Shown: positions 48,845 through 58,616 of the stretch, one piece after another
Layout of the letters: every line of letters begins with the position of its first letter
How positions within the stretch are numbered: position 1 is the stretch's first letter
Source of the DNA: Roseovarius sp.
GTDB taxonomy: Bacteria > Pseudomonadota > Alphaproteobacteria > Rhodobacterales > Rhodobacteraceae
Assembly (NCBI GenBank): GCA_027493545.1
Contig: JAOSKR010000003.1
Location: 243,360 to 307,359 of the forward strand
DNA length: 64,000 nt
Direction: 5' to 3'
The notes under the pieces: generated by a model
Told to the model about the DNA's origin: nothing
The model's database searches: none
Seen by the model: the letters and a program-made list of their open reading frames with translations, nothing else
Made by a program: the position numbers and the translations under genes

Positions 48845-50098
48845 TTACTCCTTGCTTCGCGCCTTGTCGGCGGCGGTGGCCAGTGCGCGCACTTCGGAGG
48901 CGGCGGCGACCTGGCTCGTCGCGGCAAAGCGTTCGTGGTTCTGCGTGACCTTCGCGAGGTCGTAGAGATAGTTGACCATCACCCCGGCCGACTGCGCCTG
49001 CCCGTTTGGCGAGGTGTCGGCGCGGGCATGGATCTGGTGGATCGAGGCGCCGTTGCCGAGATGGAACCGTGCCACCGGGTCGAGCGGCTGACCGTTGCCG
49101 CGCTTGGCCCTGAGCAGATAGTACGCCGCCAGCATGCGCATTTGTGCGTCGTCCCCGGGATTGTGGACCAGGTCTTCGGCCTTCAGCCATGCCGTGAACC
49201 CCGGGATCGGCGAGAGCGTGACGAAGGTCTTGAGCCCGGGCAGTTCCAGCGACAGATCGGCCGCCACCTGCTTGATCAGCGAGTTGCCGAACGAGATGCC
49301 GGCAAGCCCGGCCTGGCAGTTGGAGATGGAATAGAACACGGCGGTGTCGGCCTCTTCCTCGTCGAGTTCCTCGCGATCCTCTGCCAGCAGCCCCTGTATC
49401 GAGCCCGGTACGCCGCGCGTCAGCGCCACCTCGACGAAGATCAGCGGCTCGTCGGGCATCGCCGGGTGGAAGAAGGCGAAACAGCGCCGGTCGAACGGCT
49501 CGACCCGAAGGCGCAGGTCCTCCCAGCTGTCGATGGTGTGGACCGCCTCGTAGGCGATGATCCGTTCCAGGATATAGGCCGGACTCTCCCAGCTGATCGG
49601 GCGCAGCACCAGAAAGCCGCGGTTGAACCAGCTGGCGAAGAGGTGGCGGAAATCGAGGTCGAGTGCCATCAGCGTGTCATCGCCGCGCCCCAGCCGCAGC
49701 AGGTCGGCGCGCATCTCGACCAGCGCATGGGTGGCGCCTCGCACCTGATTGAGGCGGCGCATCAGTTCCTGCCGAGGGGCTTCGGCAGCAGCCAGGAATG
49801 CGCGGTAGCTGGTCTTGCTCTGCCCCGCCTCGTAGTTGTCGAGCGCCGCGCGCACACGGTCGGGGTCGATCGCCATGTCGCGGGCGAGGTGGCGGAAGAA
49901 ATCGAGCTTGCCGTCGTCGTCGAGCGCGTCGAAACGGTCGAGGATGGTGCGGGCCAGCGTCAGCCCCGAAACCTCGCCTTGCGTACCGATGAGTTCGGCC
50001 ACTAGCTCCGGCATCGGGCGGGTGTCGGCGCGCCCGCTGCGGCGGGCGCCGTGGCGGCGTTCGAAAACCGTCGACAGAAGATCGGCCAGCAGGGTCAT
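48845..50098 (-). CDS. matA: Malonyl-CoA decarboxylase MatA
   Basis: MatA decarboxylates malonyl-CoA to acetyl-CoA. The 417-aa protein has an N-terminal helical domain and a GNAT-like catalytic domain. The catalytic region AVFYSISNCQAGLAGISFG and the downstream RFHLGNGASIHQIH carry the Ser and His residues of the family. PISWESPAYILERIIAYEAVH is also characteristic. As written, the frame continues without a stop from the TRAP large permease. I place the start at the ATG 50098 because one fewer G in the preceding homopolymer makes the permease stop overlap this ATG. Confidence 0.92.
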   Translation of the reverse strand: MTLLADLLSTVFERRHGARRSGRADTRPMPELVAELIGTQGEVSGLTLARTILDRFDALDDDGKLDFFRHLARDMAIDPDRVRAALDNYEAGQSKTSYRAFLAAAEAPRQELMRRLNQVRGATHALVEMRADLLRLGRGDDTLMALDLDFRHLFASWFNRGFLVLRPISWESPAYILERIIAYEAVHTIDSWEDLRLRVEPFDRRCFAFFHPAMPDEPLIFVEVALTRGVPGSIQGLLAEDREELDEEEADTAVFYSISNCQAGLAGISFGNSLIKQVAADLSLELPGLKTFVTLSPIPGFTAWLKAEDLVHNPGDDAQMRMLAAYYLLRAKRGNGQPLDPVARFHLGNGASIHQIHARADTSPNGQAQSAGVMVNYLYDLAKVTQNHERFAATSQVAAASEVRALATAADKARSKE

Positions 50099-51412
50099 CG
50101 TTCGGCCCCCCATGATCAGATCCGGCAACCACAGCGCGAGGCCGGGGAAGAGACAGAGCAGCACGATCCCCAGGACCATGCACGCGACATAGGGCAGCGA
50201 CCCGACAAGGATGGTCTTGAGCTTGATGTCGGGGGCGATGCTGTTGATGACATATAGGTTCAATCCCACCGGTGGCGAGATCAGCCCGATCTCCATGTTG
50301 ATGGTCAGCACCACCGCGAACCAGATCGGATCGAACCCCGCGGTCAGGATGATCGGCATCAGGATCGGCGCGGCCATCAGGATCACCGCGACCGGCGGCA
50401 GGAAGAAGCCCGCGACCAGCAGGAAGAGGTTGATCATCCCCATCAGCACCCAGCGATTGACGTCGAGCGAGCCGATCCACTCGGCGATCGACTGGGTGAT
50501 GAAGAGCGAGGACATCATGTAGCTGAACACCCCCGCCGCGCCGATGATGAAGAGGATCATCACCGATTCCTTGGTGCTGTCGCGCAGGACGCGCCAGATC
50601 TGCAGCGGGCTCCACAGCCGGTAGATGATCATCGCGATCACCAGGCAGAGGAGCGCCCCCACCGCGGCGGTCTCGGACGGCGTGGCGATACCGCCGTACA
50701 TGGCGTAGAGCACGCCGAGGATGATCGCCAGAAAGGGCAGCACGCGGGGCAGGATCTCGAATTTCTCGCGCCAGCTGTAGCTGCCCGCGCGCAACACGCC
50801 GGCGTCGCCCGAGGCCCAGGTCGAATAGAGCGACCAGGCCATGAACAGAACCACCAGCATCAGCCCCGGCACGACTCCGGCGAGGAAAAGCCGCCCGATC
50901 GAGGTTTCGGTGGCGATGCCGTAGACGATCATCGTGACCGAGGGCGGAATGAGGATGCCCAGCGTGCCGCCGGCGGCGATGGACCCGGCGGCGACGCTGT
51001 CGGGATAGCCGCGTTTGCGCATCTCGGGGATGCCCATCTTGCCGATCGCCGCGCAGGTCGCGGGGCTCGACCCGCTCATCGCGGAAAACAGCGCGCAGGC
51101 GCCCAGGTTCGACACGACAAGCCCGCCGGGCACACGGGTCAGCCAGCGTTCGAGCGCCTCGTAAAGGTCGGCGCCCGCGCGGGTCGAGGCGATGGCCGCG
51201 CCCATGATGATGAACATCGGGATCGACAGCAGCGCGAAATTGTCGAGCTTGCCGAAAAACACCTCGGGCATCAGCCCCAGCGACGAGAAGCCGTCGAAGG
51301 CAATCAGGAATCCCGCCGAGACCACCAATAGTCCGGCCGCGACCGAGATGCCGGAAAAGAGCACCGCCACGGTGACAAGCGCGACCATCAGGCCGAGTGT
51401 CAGCGCGTCCAT
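50095..51412 (-). CDS. matM: Malonate TRAP transporter large permease MatM (apparent one-base insertion at the 3' end)
   Basis: This DctM-type permease has about twelve helices: SIPMFIIMGAAIASTRAGADL, GTLGILIPPSVTMIVYGI and ISPPVGLNLYVINSIAP are recognisable (each partly conserved). The written sequence has no stop and runs into matA. The junction contains a run of six C on the + strand at 50106-50111. With five, the permease would end LIMGAER with a TGA overlapping the matA ATG, giving about 438 aa. The start ATG at 51412 overlaps the matQ stop. Confidence 0.9.
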
Positions 51413-52000
51413 CAGTCGGCCCTTTCGGCGAGCGCGTCGGTGAGCCCGGCCCCGGGGTCGAAACCGAAGGGACGCTCGATCCCGCTCGTGGTGGCGAGGA
51501 GATCGGCCGCCAGCTGCAGCGCATAGAGGCCGAAGCCCAGCGGCAGCGCCAGGTAGGGCACCCAGAGCTTGGGGTTCCAGGGCGAATTCGAGGTTTCGCC
51601 CCAATCCCACGCCTCGTACCAGAAATGATAGCCGTGCCAGAGCATCACGCCCGTCACCGCCAGCGTCAGCGCCAGCACCAAGAGCGCCAGCGCCTTGCGC
51701 GCGCGCACCGGCAGCATCAGCGGCAGCAGATCGACATTCACATGCCCGCGCATGAACTGGACGTAAGGAAGCCCCAGCATGGTGGCGGCGATCATCATGT
51801 AGGTGACGCCTTCGGTCTGCCAGATGGTCGAGCCGTTCAGCACGAAGCGGATGAAGATCATCTGGCAGGTGACTATGATCGAGGCCATGATCAGAAATGC
51901 CGAGACGATGCCGGCCGCCCTGGCTGAGCCAACCGATCGCCCGCAGGGCCGGGTTGCCGCCGTGGCGGGCGCTGGCGGTGGCGTGGGGTGTGCCGGACAT
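51412..52000 (-). CDS. matQ: Malonate TRAP transporter small permease MatQ (apparent one-base insertion)
   Basis: A DctQ-type protein with four helices, including VSAFLIMASIIVTCQMIFIRF and KALALLVLALTLAVTGVMLW, and the loop FMRGHVNVDLLPLML. The first 28 codons from the ATG at 52000 (MSGTPHATASARHGG) are in another frame. One extra base in CCC at 51918-51920 explains it, and correction gives about 195 aa. The gene order P-Q-M-A-B matches the malonate operon described in Sinorhizobium. Confidence 0.88.
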
Positions 52001-52067
52001 GGCCGCGTCTCCGTGATCAGGGGTGGAACGGCGTCCGGGGGCGGCGTCCGCCCCGGACCCCGGCGGA

Positions 52068-53048
52068 TCACTCGACCGAAAGTGCGAGATCGAGCAGGCG
52101 CTGGCCGTCGGGCGAGCCTTCGAGGAACGCCTTGTAGGAGGTTTCCCTGGCGATGGCGCGCCAAGCGTCGAACTCCTCCTGGGTCATGTCGGCAATCTCG
52201 ACACCGTTCTCGGCGAAGACCTCGCGCGCCTTGCCGTCCTGCTTCTTGGCCTCCTCGAGGTAATACGCCTCGGCCTTCTCGGCGGCGGTCATGAGCGCCT
52301 GCTGCTGTTCGTCGCTCAGGCCATCGAACACCGACTTGTTCATCAGCATCGGCTGGTACATGAACCATAGCGCATAGTCGCCCGCGGGGGTGAAGCACGC
52401 CACCTGCTCATAGATGCGGTAGCTGACGAAGGACGACGACGAGGTGTTGGCGGCGTCGAGCACGCCGGTCTGCATGGCGTTGTAGATCTCCGACGAAGCC
52501 ATCGACGCGATCGAGGCACCGGCGCCGGCGAGCATCTGCTCGAACGCCTTGCCGGCGGCGCGCATCTGCAGTCCGGCGACATCCTCGGGCGCGGTGATGC
52601 ATGTCTCCGTGCCGGCGAAACCGCCGGCCAGGTAGCCGTGTACCAGCACCATCACGTCATCCTCGGCCATGATCTTTTCGATCTCGTCCATGAACTCCGA
52701 ATCGTTGAGGCGCGCGGCGTGGTCGTGGTTCTTCACCAGCCCCGGCATCAAGGTGAGGTTGTAGGCGTTGCGCAGGCCCCCGGCGTAAGAGAGCGGAAAC
52801 ACGGCCATGTCCAACTGGCCGCGCGACAGGGGCTTGTACTGCTCGCGCGCCTTGAACAGTGACTGGCTGGGGAAAATCTTGATATCCAGCCCGACATCGG
52901 CGGCGGCGACCTCGTCGGCGACCATCTGGGCGACCTTGTGGCGGACATCGGCCTCGGACCATTGATGCGAGACGCGCAGTTCCTTGGCCCGGGCGCCGAT
53001 CGCAAAGGCGGCGGGGGCTGCCGCGGCGACGGTTGCGGTATATTTCAT
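52068..53048 (-). CDS. matP: Malonate TRAP transporter substrate-binding protein MatP
   Basis: The 326-aa DctP-type protein starts with a short signal (KYTATVAAAAPAAFAIGARA) and the mature part ELRVSHQWSEADVRHKVAQM. SEIYNAMQTGVLDAANTSSS is the typical DctP block near the ligand. The ATG at 53048 is preceded by a strong GGAGGAG, and the longer upstream frame is not conserved in character. It opens the leftward malonate operon, divergent from matR. Malonate as ligand is inferred from matA and matB. Confidence 0.9.
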   Translation of the reverse strand: MKYTATVAAAAPAAFAIGARAKELRVSHQWSEADVRHKVAQMVADEVAAADVGLDIKIFPSQSLFKAREQYKPLSRGQLDMAVFPLSYAGGLRNAYNLTLMPGLVKNHDHAARLNDSEFMDEIEKIMAEDDVMVLVHGYLAGGFAGTETCITAPEDVAGLQMRAAGKAFEQMLAGAGASIASMASSEIYNAMQTGVLDAANTSSSSFVSYRIYEQVACFTPAGDYALWFMYQPMLMNKSVFDGLSDEQQQALMTAAEKAEAYYLEEAKKQDGKAREVFAENGVEIADMTQEEFDAWRAIARETSYKAFLEGSPDGQRLLDLALSVE

Positions 53049-53132
53049 GATGACTCCTCCCGTTTTGAATGGCCCGTATGCGGGCACATCGTCGTGCAGG
53101 GTGCAGAATTCCGGTGTCTGGGTCAATAATTT

Positions 53133-53183
53133 TTGTATACAATACTCGCATTCTTGTTCAATCAATTCCGATTCTGTATACAT
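53133..53183. promoter_or_regulatory. Two GntR-type operators TGTATACA between matP and matR
   Basis: TTGTATACAA at 53133-53142 and CTGTATACAT at 53174-53183 share the palindromic core TGTATACA. Their centres are 41 bases apart, close to four helical turns, so two dimers would sit on one face. They lie in the 140-base divergent spacer, and the second ends six bases before the matR ATG. Operators of this shape are typical of FCD-type GntR repressors. Binding by MatR is inferred. Confidence 0.75.
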
Positions 53184-53188
53184 GTCGC

Positions 53189-53845
53189 ATGGACCGCAAA
53201 CGCTCCGATACCATCGCCGAGGCTCTGGAGGGCATGATCCTCGACGGCACCTTCGCCGATGGCGAGCGGCTGGACGAGGTCCAGCTGGCCGAGCGTTTTT
53301 CGGTCTCGCGTACACCTTTGCGCGAGGCGTTGCAGCGGCTTGCCCTGTCGGAACTGGTCGAGCAGATTCCGCATCGCGGCGTCTTTGTCCGGCAGCCCGG
53401 CCCGGTCGAGCTGGTCGAGATGTTCGAGGTGATGGCGGAGCTCGAAGCGGCCTGCGCCAGGCTTGCCGCCACCCGAATCACCGACGCCGCGCTTGGAGAG
53501 ATGCGCGCCGCCAACGCGCATTGCCAGCGCGCCGTCGAGGCCCGCGACGCCGATGGCTATTATCATGAGAACGAACGCTTTCATGCCATCCTCTACCGGC
53601 AGTCGGGAAACGGTTTTCTGGAGCGGGAGTGCAAGCGCCTGCACCGCCGCCTGACCCCCTTCCGCCGGCTTCAGCTGCGATTGCGCGGGCGCCTGGGGCA
53701 ATCCATGGCCGAGCACGAGGCAATTGTCGCCGCGCTCGAGCGGGGCGATGCGCCGGCGGCCTCGGACGCCGTCCGTCGCCATGTTGCCGTGCAGGGCGAA
53801 AAGTTTCATCACCTGATGAGTACGCTGAGATCAGCGGCCGAATAG
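53189..53845 (+). CDS. matR: GntR family (FCD subfamily) regulator of malonate genes, MatR-like
   Basis: The 218-aa protein has the GntR winged helix: GTFADGERLDEVQLAERF and VSRTPLREALQRLALSELV, residues ~18-65. An FCD ligand domain follows with ENERFHAILYRQSGN, REHEAI-like MAEHEAIVAALERGD and the terminal HVAVQGEKFH, which carry the metal-binding Asp/His set. It diverges from matP and has two TGTATACA palindromes just upstream. Malonate as effector is inferred from context. The ATG at 53189 is the first that fits the domain. Confidence 0.88.
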   Translation: MDRKRSDTIAEALEGMILDGTFADGERLDEVQLAERFSVSRTPLREALQRLALSELVEQIPHRGVFVRQPGPVELVEMFEVMAELEAACARLAATRITDAALGEMRAANAHCQRAVEARDADGYYHENERFHAILYRQSGNGFLERECKRLHRRLTPFRRLQLRLRGRLGQSMAEHEAIVAALERGDAPAASDAVRRHVAVQGEKFHHLMSTLRSAAE

Positions 53846-53915
53846 ATGAGCCGCAAATTCATTTTGCATATGCGGCATAAATATTTTGCTGGTGCAGCAT
53901 AAATTTTCCGCAATG

Positions 53916-53929
53916 TTGACCTCGGTCAA
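53916..53929. promoter_or_regulatory. FNR/NnrR-type operator upstream of the nos operon
   Basis: TTGACCTCGGTCAA is a perfect TTGAC-N4-GTCAA palindrome 35 bases before nosC. FNR/CRP-family regulators of denitrification (NnrR, DNR, FnrP) bind this consensus, so the operon is probably switched on by low oxygen and/or nitric oxide. An AT-rich stretch with GCATAAAT at 53875 and again at 53898 lies just upstream. Confidence 0.85.
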
Positions 53930-53963
53930 GTCGGCGGCGCCGGCGAAGGTCTAGACCGCAGAC

Positions 53964-54333
53964 ATGACCCGCCTGCAGTTCGATATCCCTCTTGGCATCG
54001 TGCTGTCGCTTGCCCTGATCCTGACCGGATCGGCAGGCGCGCTGGCCAGGACGTTGCCGCCCGGCGTCGCCGCGATGGTGATCTGCGCCGATGGCAGCGC
54101 GGCCACCGTCCTCGTTGACCAGAGCGGCCAGCCGGTCGAGCCCTCGTCGTTGCATGACTGTCGCAGCTGTTCGTTCTGCGGGCCGCATGCCGATGGCCTG
54201 CAGGCGGTGTCCGCTCTGCTGACAGCGCCGCACCGGATCGTCCGGTCGCTTTCGCCCAAAATCCGAGGAATCGCTGCACACCGGGCTCAATCGCCCGTGG
54301 CGGCGTGCCCGCGGTCCTCCGAAGGAACACTGA
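53964..54333 (+). CDS. nosC: NosC-like small exported protein with CxxCxxC motif (apparent one-base insertion)
   Basis: This small protein precedes nosR as nosC does in Paracoccus. It has a signal-like N-terminus (GIVLSLALILTGSAGALA) and the Cys motif HDCRSCSFCGPH. As written the frame runs on into nosR without stop. One extra base near 54245 explains this: after correction the end reads RPKSEESLHTGLNRPW.. and RARGPPKEH with a stop at 54331, about 122 aa. The RGPP-type ending resembles DUF2946 proteins. Its function is unknown, but the Cys motif and position suggest copper or redox handling. Confidence 0.75.
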
Positions 54334-54339
54334 ACAGTC

Positions 54340-56670
54340 ATGGTCGTTTCCGTATCTTTCCTTGCCTCCTCTCCCGCGTTTCGCCCCGCCCCCGCGTCGT
54401 CGAGCCCGACCCGCGACCCCGGCGCCAGACCGAGCCCGACATCCGCGCTCACCCGGCCTCCGGCGCGCCTCGCCCGCCTCCTGATCGCCCTCTGCCTGAT
54501 CGCGTTTGCCACGCTCGCCGCTCAATCCGTGCGGGCGCAGGCGGCCGGTTCGGTGCTTTCGCAATACCGGCCGACGTGACCCCCGGCGATCTGGTCGCGG
54601 GTGCCGACGCCTTCGGCCCGGTGCGCGACGACATTCCGGTCGTGCCGGTGCTGAAGGGCGGCGAGCGCATCGCCTGGGCGTACATCACCTCCGACTATGT
54701 CGGCACCACCGGCTATTCCGGCAAACCCATTCATACCATGGTCGCGGTCGACGACGCGGCGATCGTGCGCGGCGTCAAGCTGGTCAAGCATTCCGAGCCG
54801 ATCGTGCTGATCGGCATCCCCGACAGCAAGATTCAGGCGCTGGTGGCCGAGTACGCCGGGCTCGACCTGGTGGCAGAGGCGAGTTCGGGCGGTACGGCGC
54901 ACGATCTGCAGATCATCGCCGGGGCCACCGTCACCATCATGGTGATCGACGATTCGATCGTCCGTGCCGGGCTGAAGGTGGCGCGCCATTTTGGATTGGG
55001 CGGGTTGAGCGCACCCGAGGCAGATACCGGCCCGAAATTCGAGATCGACCCCGACGTGCAGGCGGCCCCGGACTGGCTGACCCCGGAGGGCGACGGCACG
55101 CTCCGCCGCCTGTCGCTGGATGTGGGCCAGGTCAACGCCGCCTTCGAGGCGGTTGACGATCCGCGCGCGGCGCGCCGGCCGATCAAGGAGCCGGCCGTTA
55201 CCAATTTCATCGAGATGTACATGGGGTTGGTCTCGGTTCCGACGGTGGGCGAGGCGCTGCTCGGCCCTGCCGAAAACGCCAATCTCCAGAGCTGGCTGGA
55301 GGAGGGCGACAGTGCCATCATGGTGGCCGGCCGGGGGCTTTATTCCTTCAAGGGCTCGGGCTATGTGCGCGGCGGCATCTTCGACCGCATCGTGCTGATT
55401 CAGGGCGACATATCGGTGCGCTTCCGCGACCGGATGCACCGCCGCCTGGGCGATATCGCGGCCGAGGGCGCGCCCGAGTTCAGCGAGCTCGACATTTTCC
55501 GCATTCCCGCCGATTCGGGGTTCGACCCGACCGAGCCGTTCCGCCTGCAACTGCTGGTCCAGCGCGACGTGGCGGCGATCGAGCGCGTCTTCACCACCTT
55601 CGATATGGGCTACCGCCTGCCCGGCATGTATCTGCGCGCGCTGCCCGCCGCCGCGCCGCCACCCGAAACCGCCCAGGCGCGGGCCGTCGCCGACCGTGAG
55701 GAAAGCGCCGCCCGGGCAGCGTTGTGGCAACGCATCTGGAAGGACAAGACGGTCGAGATCGCCGGCCTGTCGGCGATGCTGCTGGTGCTGACGGCGGCGT
55801 TCTTCTTCCAGGGCGTTCTGACCCGGTCCGACCGTGTGACCTTCTGGTTCAGGATGTCGTACCTCACCGTCACGCTGGTGTTCCTTGGCTGGTACACCAA
55901 CGCGCAGCTCTCGGTGGTCAACGTGCTGGCGCTCTTTGCCGCGCTGACCACGGATTTCAGCTGGCAGGCGTTCCTGCTCGACCCGCTGACCTTCATCCTG
56001 TGGTTCGCGGTGGCCGCCGCGCTGATCTTCTGGGGGCGCGGGGCCTATTGCGGCTGGCTTTGCCCGTTCGGTGCCTTGCAGGAACTGACCAACCGTTTCG
56101 GGCGCTGGCTGGGGATTCCGCAATGGACCCTGCCCTGGGGGCTGCACGAACGGCTCTGGCCGCTGAAGTACATGATTTTCCTGGGCCTCTTCGGGGTTTC
56201 GCTGACCTCGCTCGAGCAGGCCGAGGCGCTGGCCGAGGTCGAGCCATTCAAGACCGCCATCATCCTGAAATTCGTGCGCACCGCCGTTCGTGGCCTATGC
56301 CGCGGCGCTGCTGATCGCGGGACTCTTCGTCGAGCGGTTCTATTGCCGGTATCTCTGCCCGCTGGGCGGGGCGCTGGCGATCCCGGCGCGGCTGCGCATG
56401 TTCGACTGGCTCAAGCGTTACCGCGACTGCGGCAACCCCTGCCAGACCTGCGCCAAGGAATGCCCGGTCCAGGCCATCCACCCCACCGGCGAGATCAACC
56501 CCAATGAATGCGTGAACTGCATGCATTGCCAGGTTCTCTATCGCTCGAAAACCAAGTGTCCGGTTGTCATCCGGCAGGAAAAGCGGCGCCAGAGCACCGC
56601 CCGCGGGATCGCCGATCTGGATCGCATCATTACCAATCACCCCAACCAAAAGGAGAAGACAAATGTCTGA
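54340..56670 (+). CDS. nosR: NosR, membrane flavo-iron-sulfur protein required for N2O reduction (two apparent frameshifts)
   Basis: NosR supplies electrons to or matures NosZ. It has a signal peptide ([20 protein letters not shown]) and a periplasmic FMN-binding domain containing [20 protein letters not shown], where FMN is probably attached by NosX. Several membrane helices follow, with [13 protein letters not shown] and [13 protein letters not shown]. Two C-terminal [4Fe-4S] motifs, [14 protein letters not shown] and [13 protein letters not shown], are complete. The frame is broken near 54570 (one base missing) and 56283 (one extra). Net length is about 776 aa. The end overlaps the nosZ start by eight bases. 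Confidence 0.92.
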
Positions 56671-58616
56671 CAAGACAGAGAAAACCGGTCTCAGCCGGCG
56701 TGCCATGCTGGGCGCGACCGCTGGTGGAGCGGCCCTGCTGGGCGGCGCTGGCGGCGCACGGCTGGCGCTGATGGGCGGCGCTGCCGGCGTGGCCGCCACC
56801 GCCGCCGGCACCACCGCCGCGCGTGCCGCCTCCGACTCGATCAACCTCGCGCCGGGCGAGCTGGATGACTACTACGGCATCTGGTCCTCGGGCCAGACCG
56901 GCGAATTGCGCATCCTCGGCGTGCCCTCGATGCGTGAGCTGATGCGCATACCGGTCTTCAACCGCTGCTCGGCCACCGGCTGGGGGCAGACCAACGAAAG
57001 CCTGAAAATCTTCGAGGACGGGATGCTGCCCGAAACCAAGGCGTTCCTCAACGCCAACGGCAAGCGCGTCCACGACAACGGGGATCTGCACCACCCGCAC
57101 ATGTCGTTCACCAACGGCACCTATGACGGGCGCTATCTGTTCATGAACGACAAGGCCAACACCCGCGTCGCGTCGCGCGGTGCGCTGCGATGTCATGAAG
57201 ACCGACAAGATCGTCGAGATCCCCAACGCCAAGGCGATCCACGGCCTGCGCCCGCAGAAGTTCCCGCGCACCGGCTATGTCTTTGCCAATGGCGAGGACG
57301 AGGTTCCGATGGTCAACGACGGGTCGGTGCTGGACGAGCCCGAGAAGTACGTCAACTTCTTCACCGCGCTCGACGGCGACACGATGGAAATCGCCCGGCA
57401 GGTGATCGTGTCCGGCAACCTCGACAACACCGATTGCGACTATCAGGGCAAGTACGCCTTCTCGACCTCCTACAACTCGGAAATGGGCATGAACCTTGCC
57501 GAGATGACCGAGAACGAGATGGACCATGTCGTCATCTTCAACCTCGCCGAGATCGAGGCCGGCATCGCCGCCGGCGACTTCATCGAGTTGAATGGCGTCA
57601 AGGTGATCGACGGGCGCAAGGGCCAGAACAAGAAGTATACCCGTTACGTGCCCATCCCCAACAACCCGCACGGCATCAACACCGCGCCGGACCAGAAGCA
57701 CGTGGTCGTGAACGGCAAGCTGTCGCCCACCTGCTCGGTCCTCGACGTGACCAAAATGGACGCGCTCTTTGACGACGATGCCGATCCGCGCTCGATCGTG
57801 GTGGCCGAGCCGGAGCTGGGCCTCGGGCCGCTTCACACCTGCTTTGACGGCAAGGGCAACGCCTTCACCACGCTCTTTCTCGACAGTCAGGTGGTCATGT
57901 GGAACATCGAAGACGCGATCCGTGCCCATAACGGCGAGAACGTGGATCCGATCATAGCGAAGCAGGACGTGCACTATCAGCCCGGCCACAACTCAACCTC
58001 GATGGGCGAGACGCTCGAGGCCGACGGCAAATGGTACATCTCGATGAACAAGTTCTCGAAGGACCGCTTCCTCAATGTCGGGCCGCTCAAGCCCGAGAAC
58101 GAGCAGCTCTTCTCGATCGAGGATGACGGGATGACGCTGCTGCATGACGGCCCGACCTTTGCCGAGCCCCACGACAGCATCATCGTGCGGCGCGACATCA
58201 TCAACCCGGTGAGCGTGTGGGACCGCAACGACCCGATGTGGGCCGATACCCGCCGCCAGGCCGAGGCCGACGGCGTCGACATCGACGACTGGGCCGAGAC
58301 GGTGATCCGCGACGGCAACAAGGTCAGGGTTTACATGTCGAGCGTCGCGCCGACCTTCTCGCTCGAAAAGTTCGAGGTGACCGAGGGCGACGAGGTGACG
58401 GTGATCGTGACCAACCTCGATGACATCGACGACCTGACCCACGGCTTCTGCCTCAACAACCACGGTGTGGCAATGGAGGTCGGGCCGCAGGCGACCGCGT
58501 CGGTCACCTTCATCGCCGCCAAGCCCGGGGTCTACTGGTACTATTGCCAGTGGTTCTGCCATGCGCTCCACATGGAGATGCGCGGCCGGATGCTGGTCAA
58601 GCCGAAGGGCGCCTGA
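56663..58616 (+). CDS. nosZ: Nitrous oxide reductase NosZ, clade I (apparent one-base insertion)
   Basis: NosZ reduces N2O to N2 in the periplasm. A twin-arginine signal ([18 protein letters not shown]) marks clade I. CuZ histidines are in [32 protein letters not shown] and FAEPHDS. The CuA site is complete: GFCLNNHG and [13 protein letters not shown]. The frame is broken near 57179, where one extra base separates NTRVA from [13 protein letters not shown]; corrected length is about 650 aa. Every copper ligand block is conserved, so I take the break as a sequence error. Confidence 0.95.

Noticed and set aside
53848-53876. Hairpin GCCGCA..TGCGGC after matR as a terminator
   Set aside because: The stem is only six base pairs with a long loop, and the T-rich tail is interrupted.
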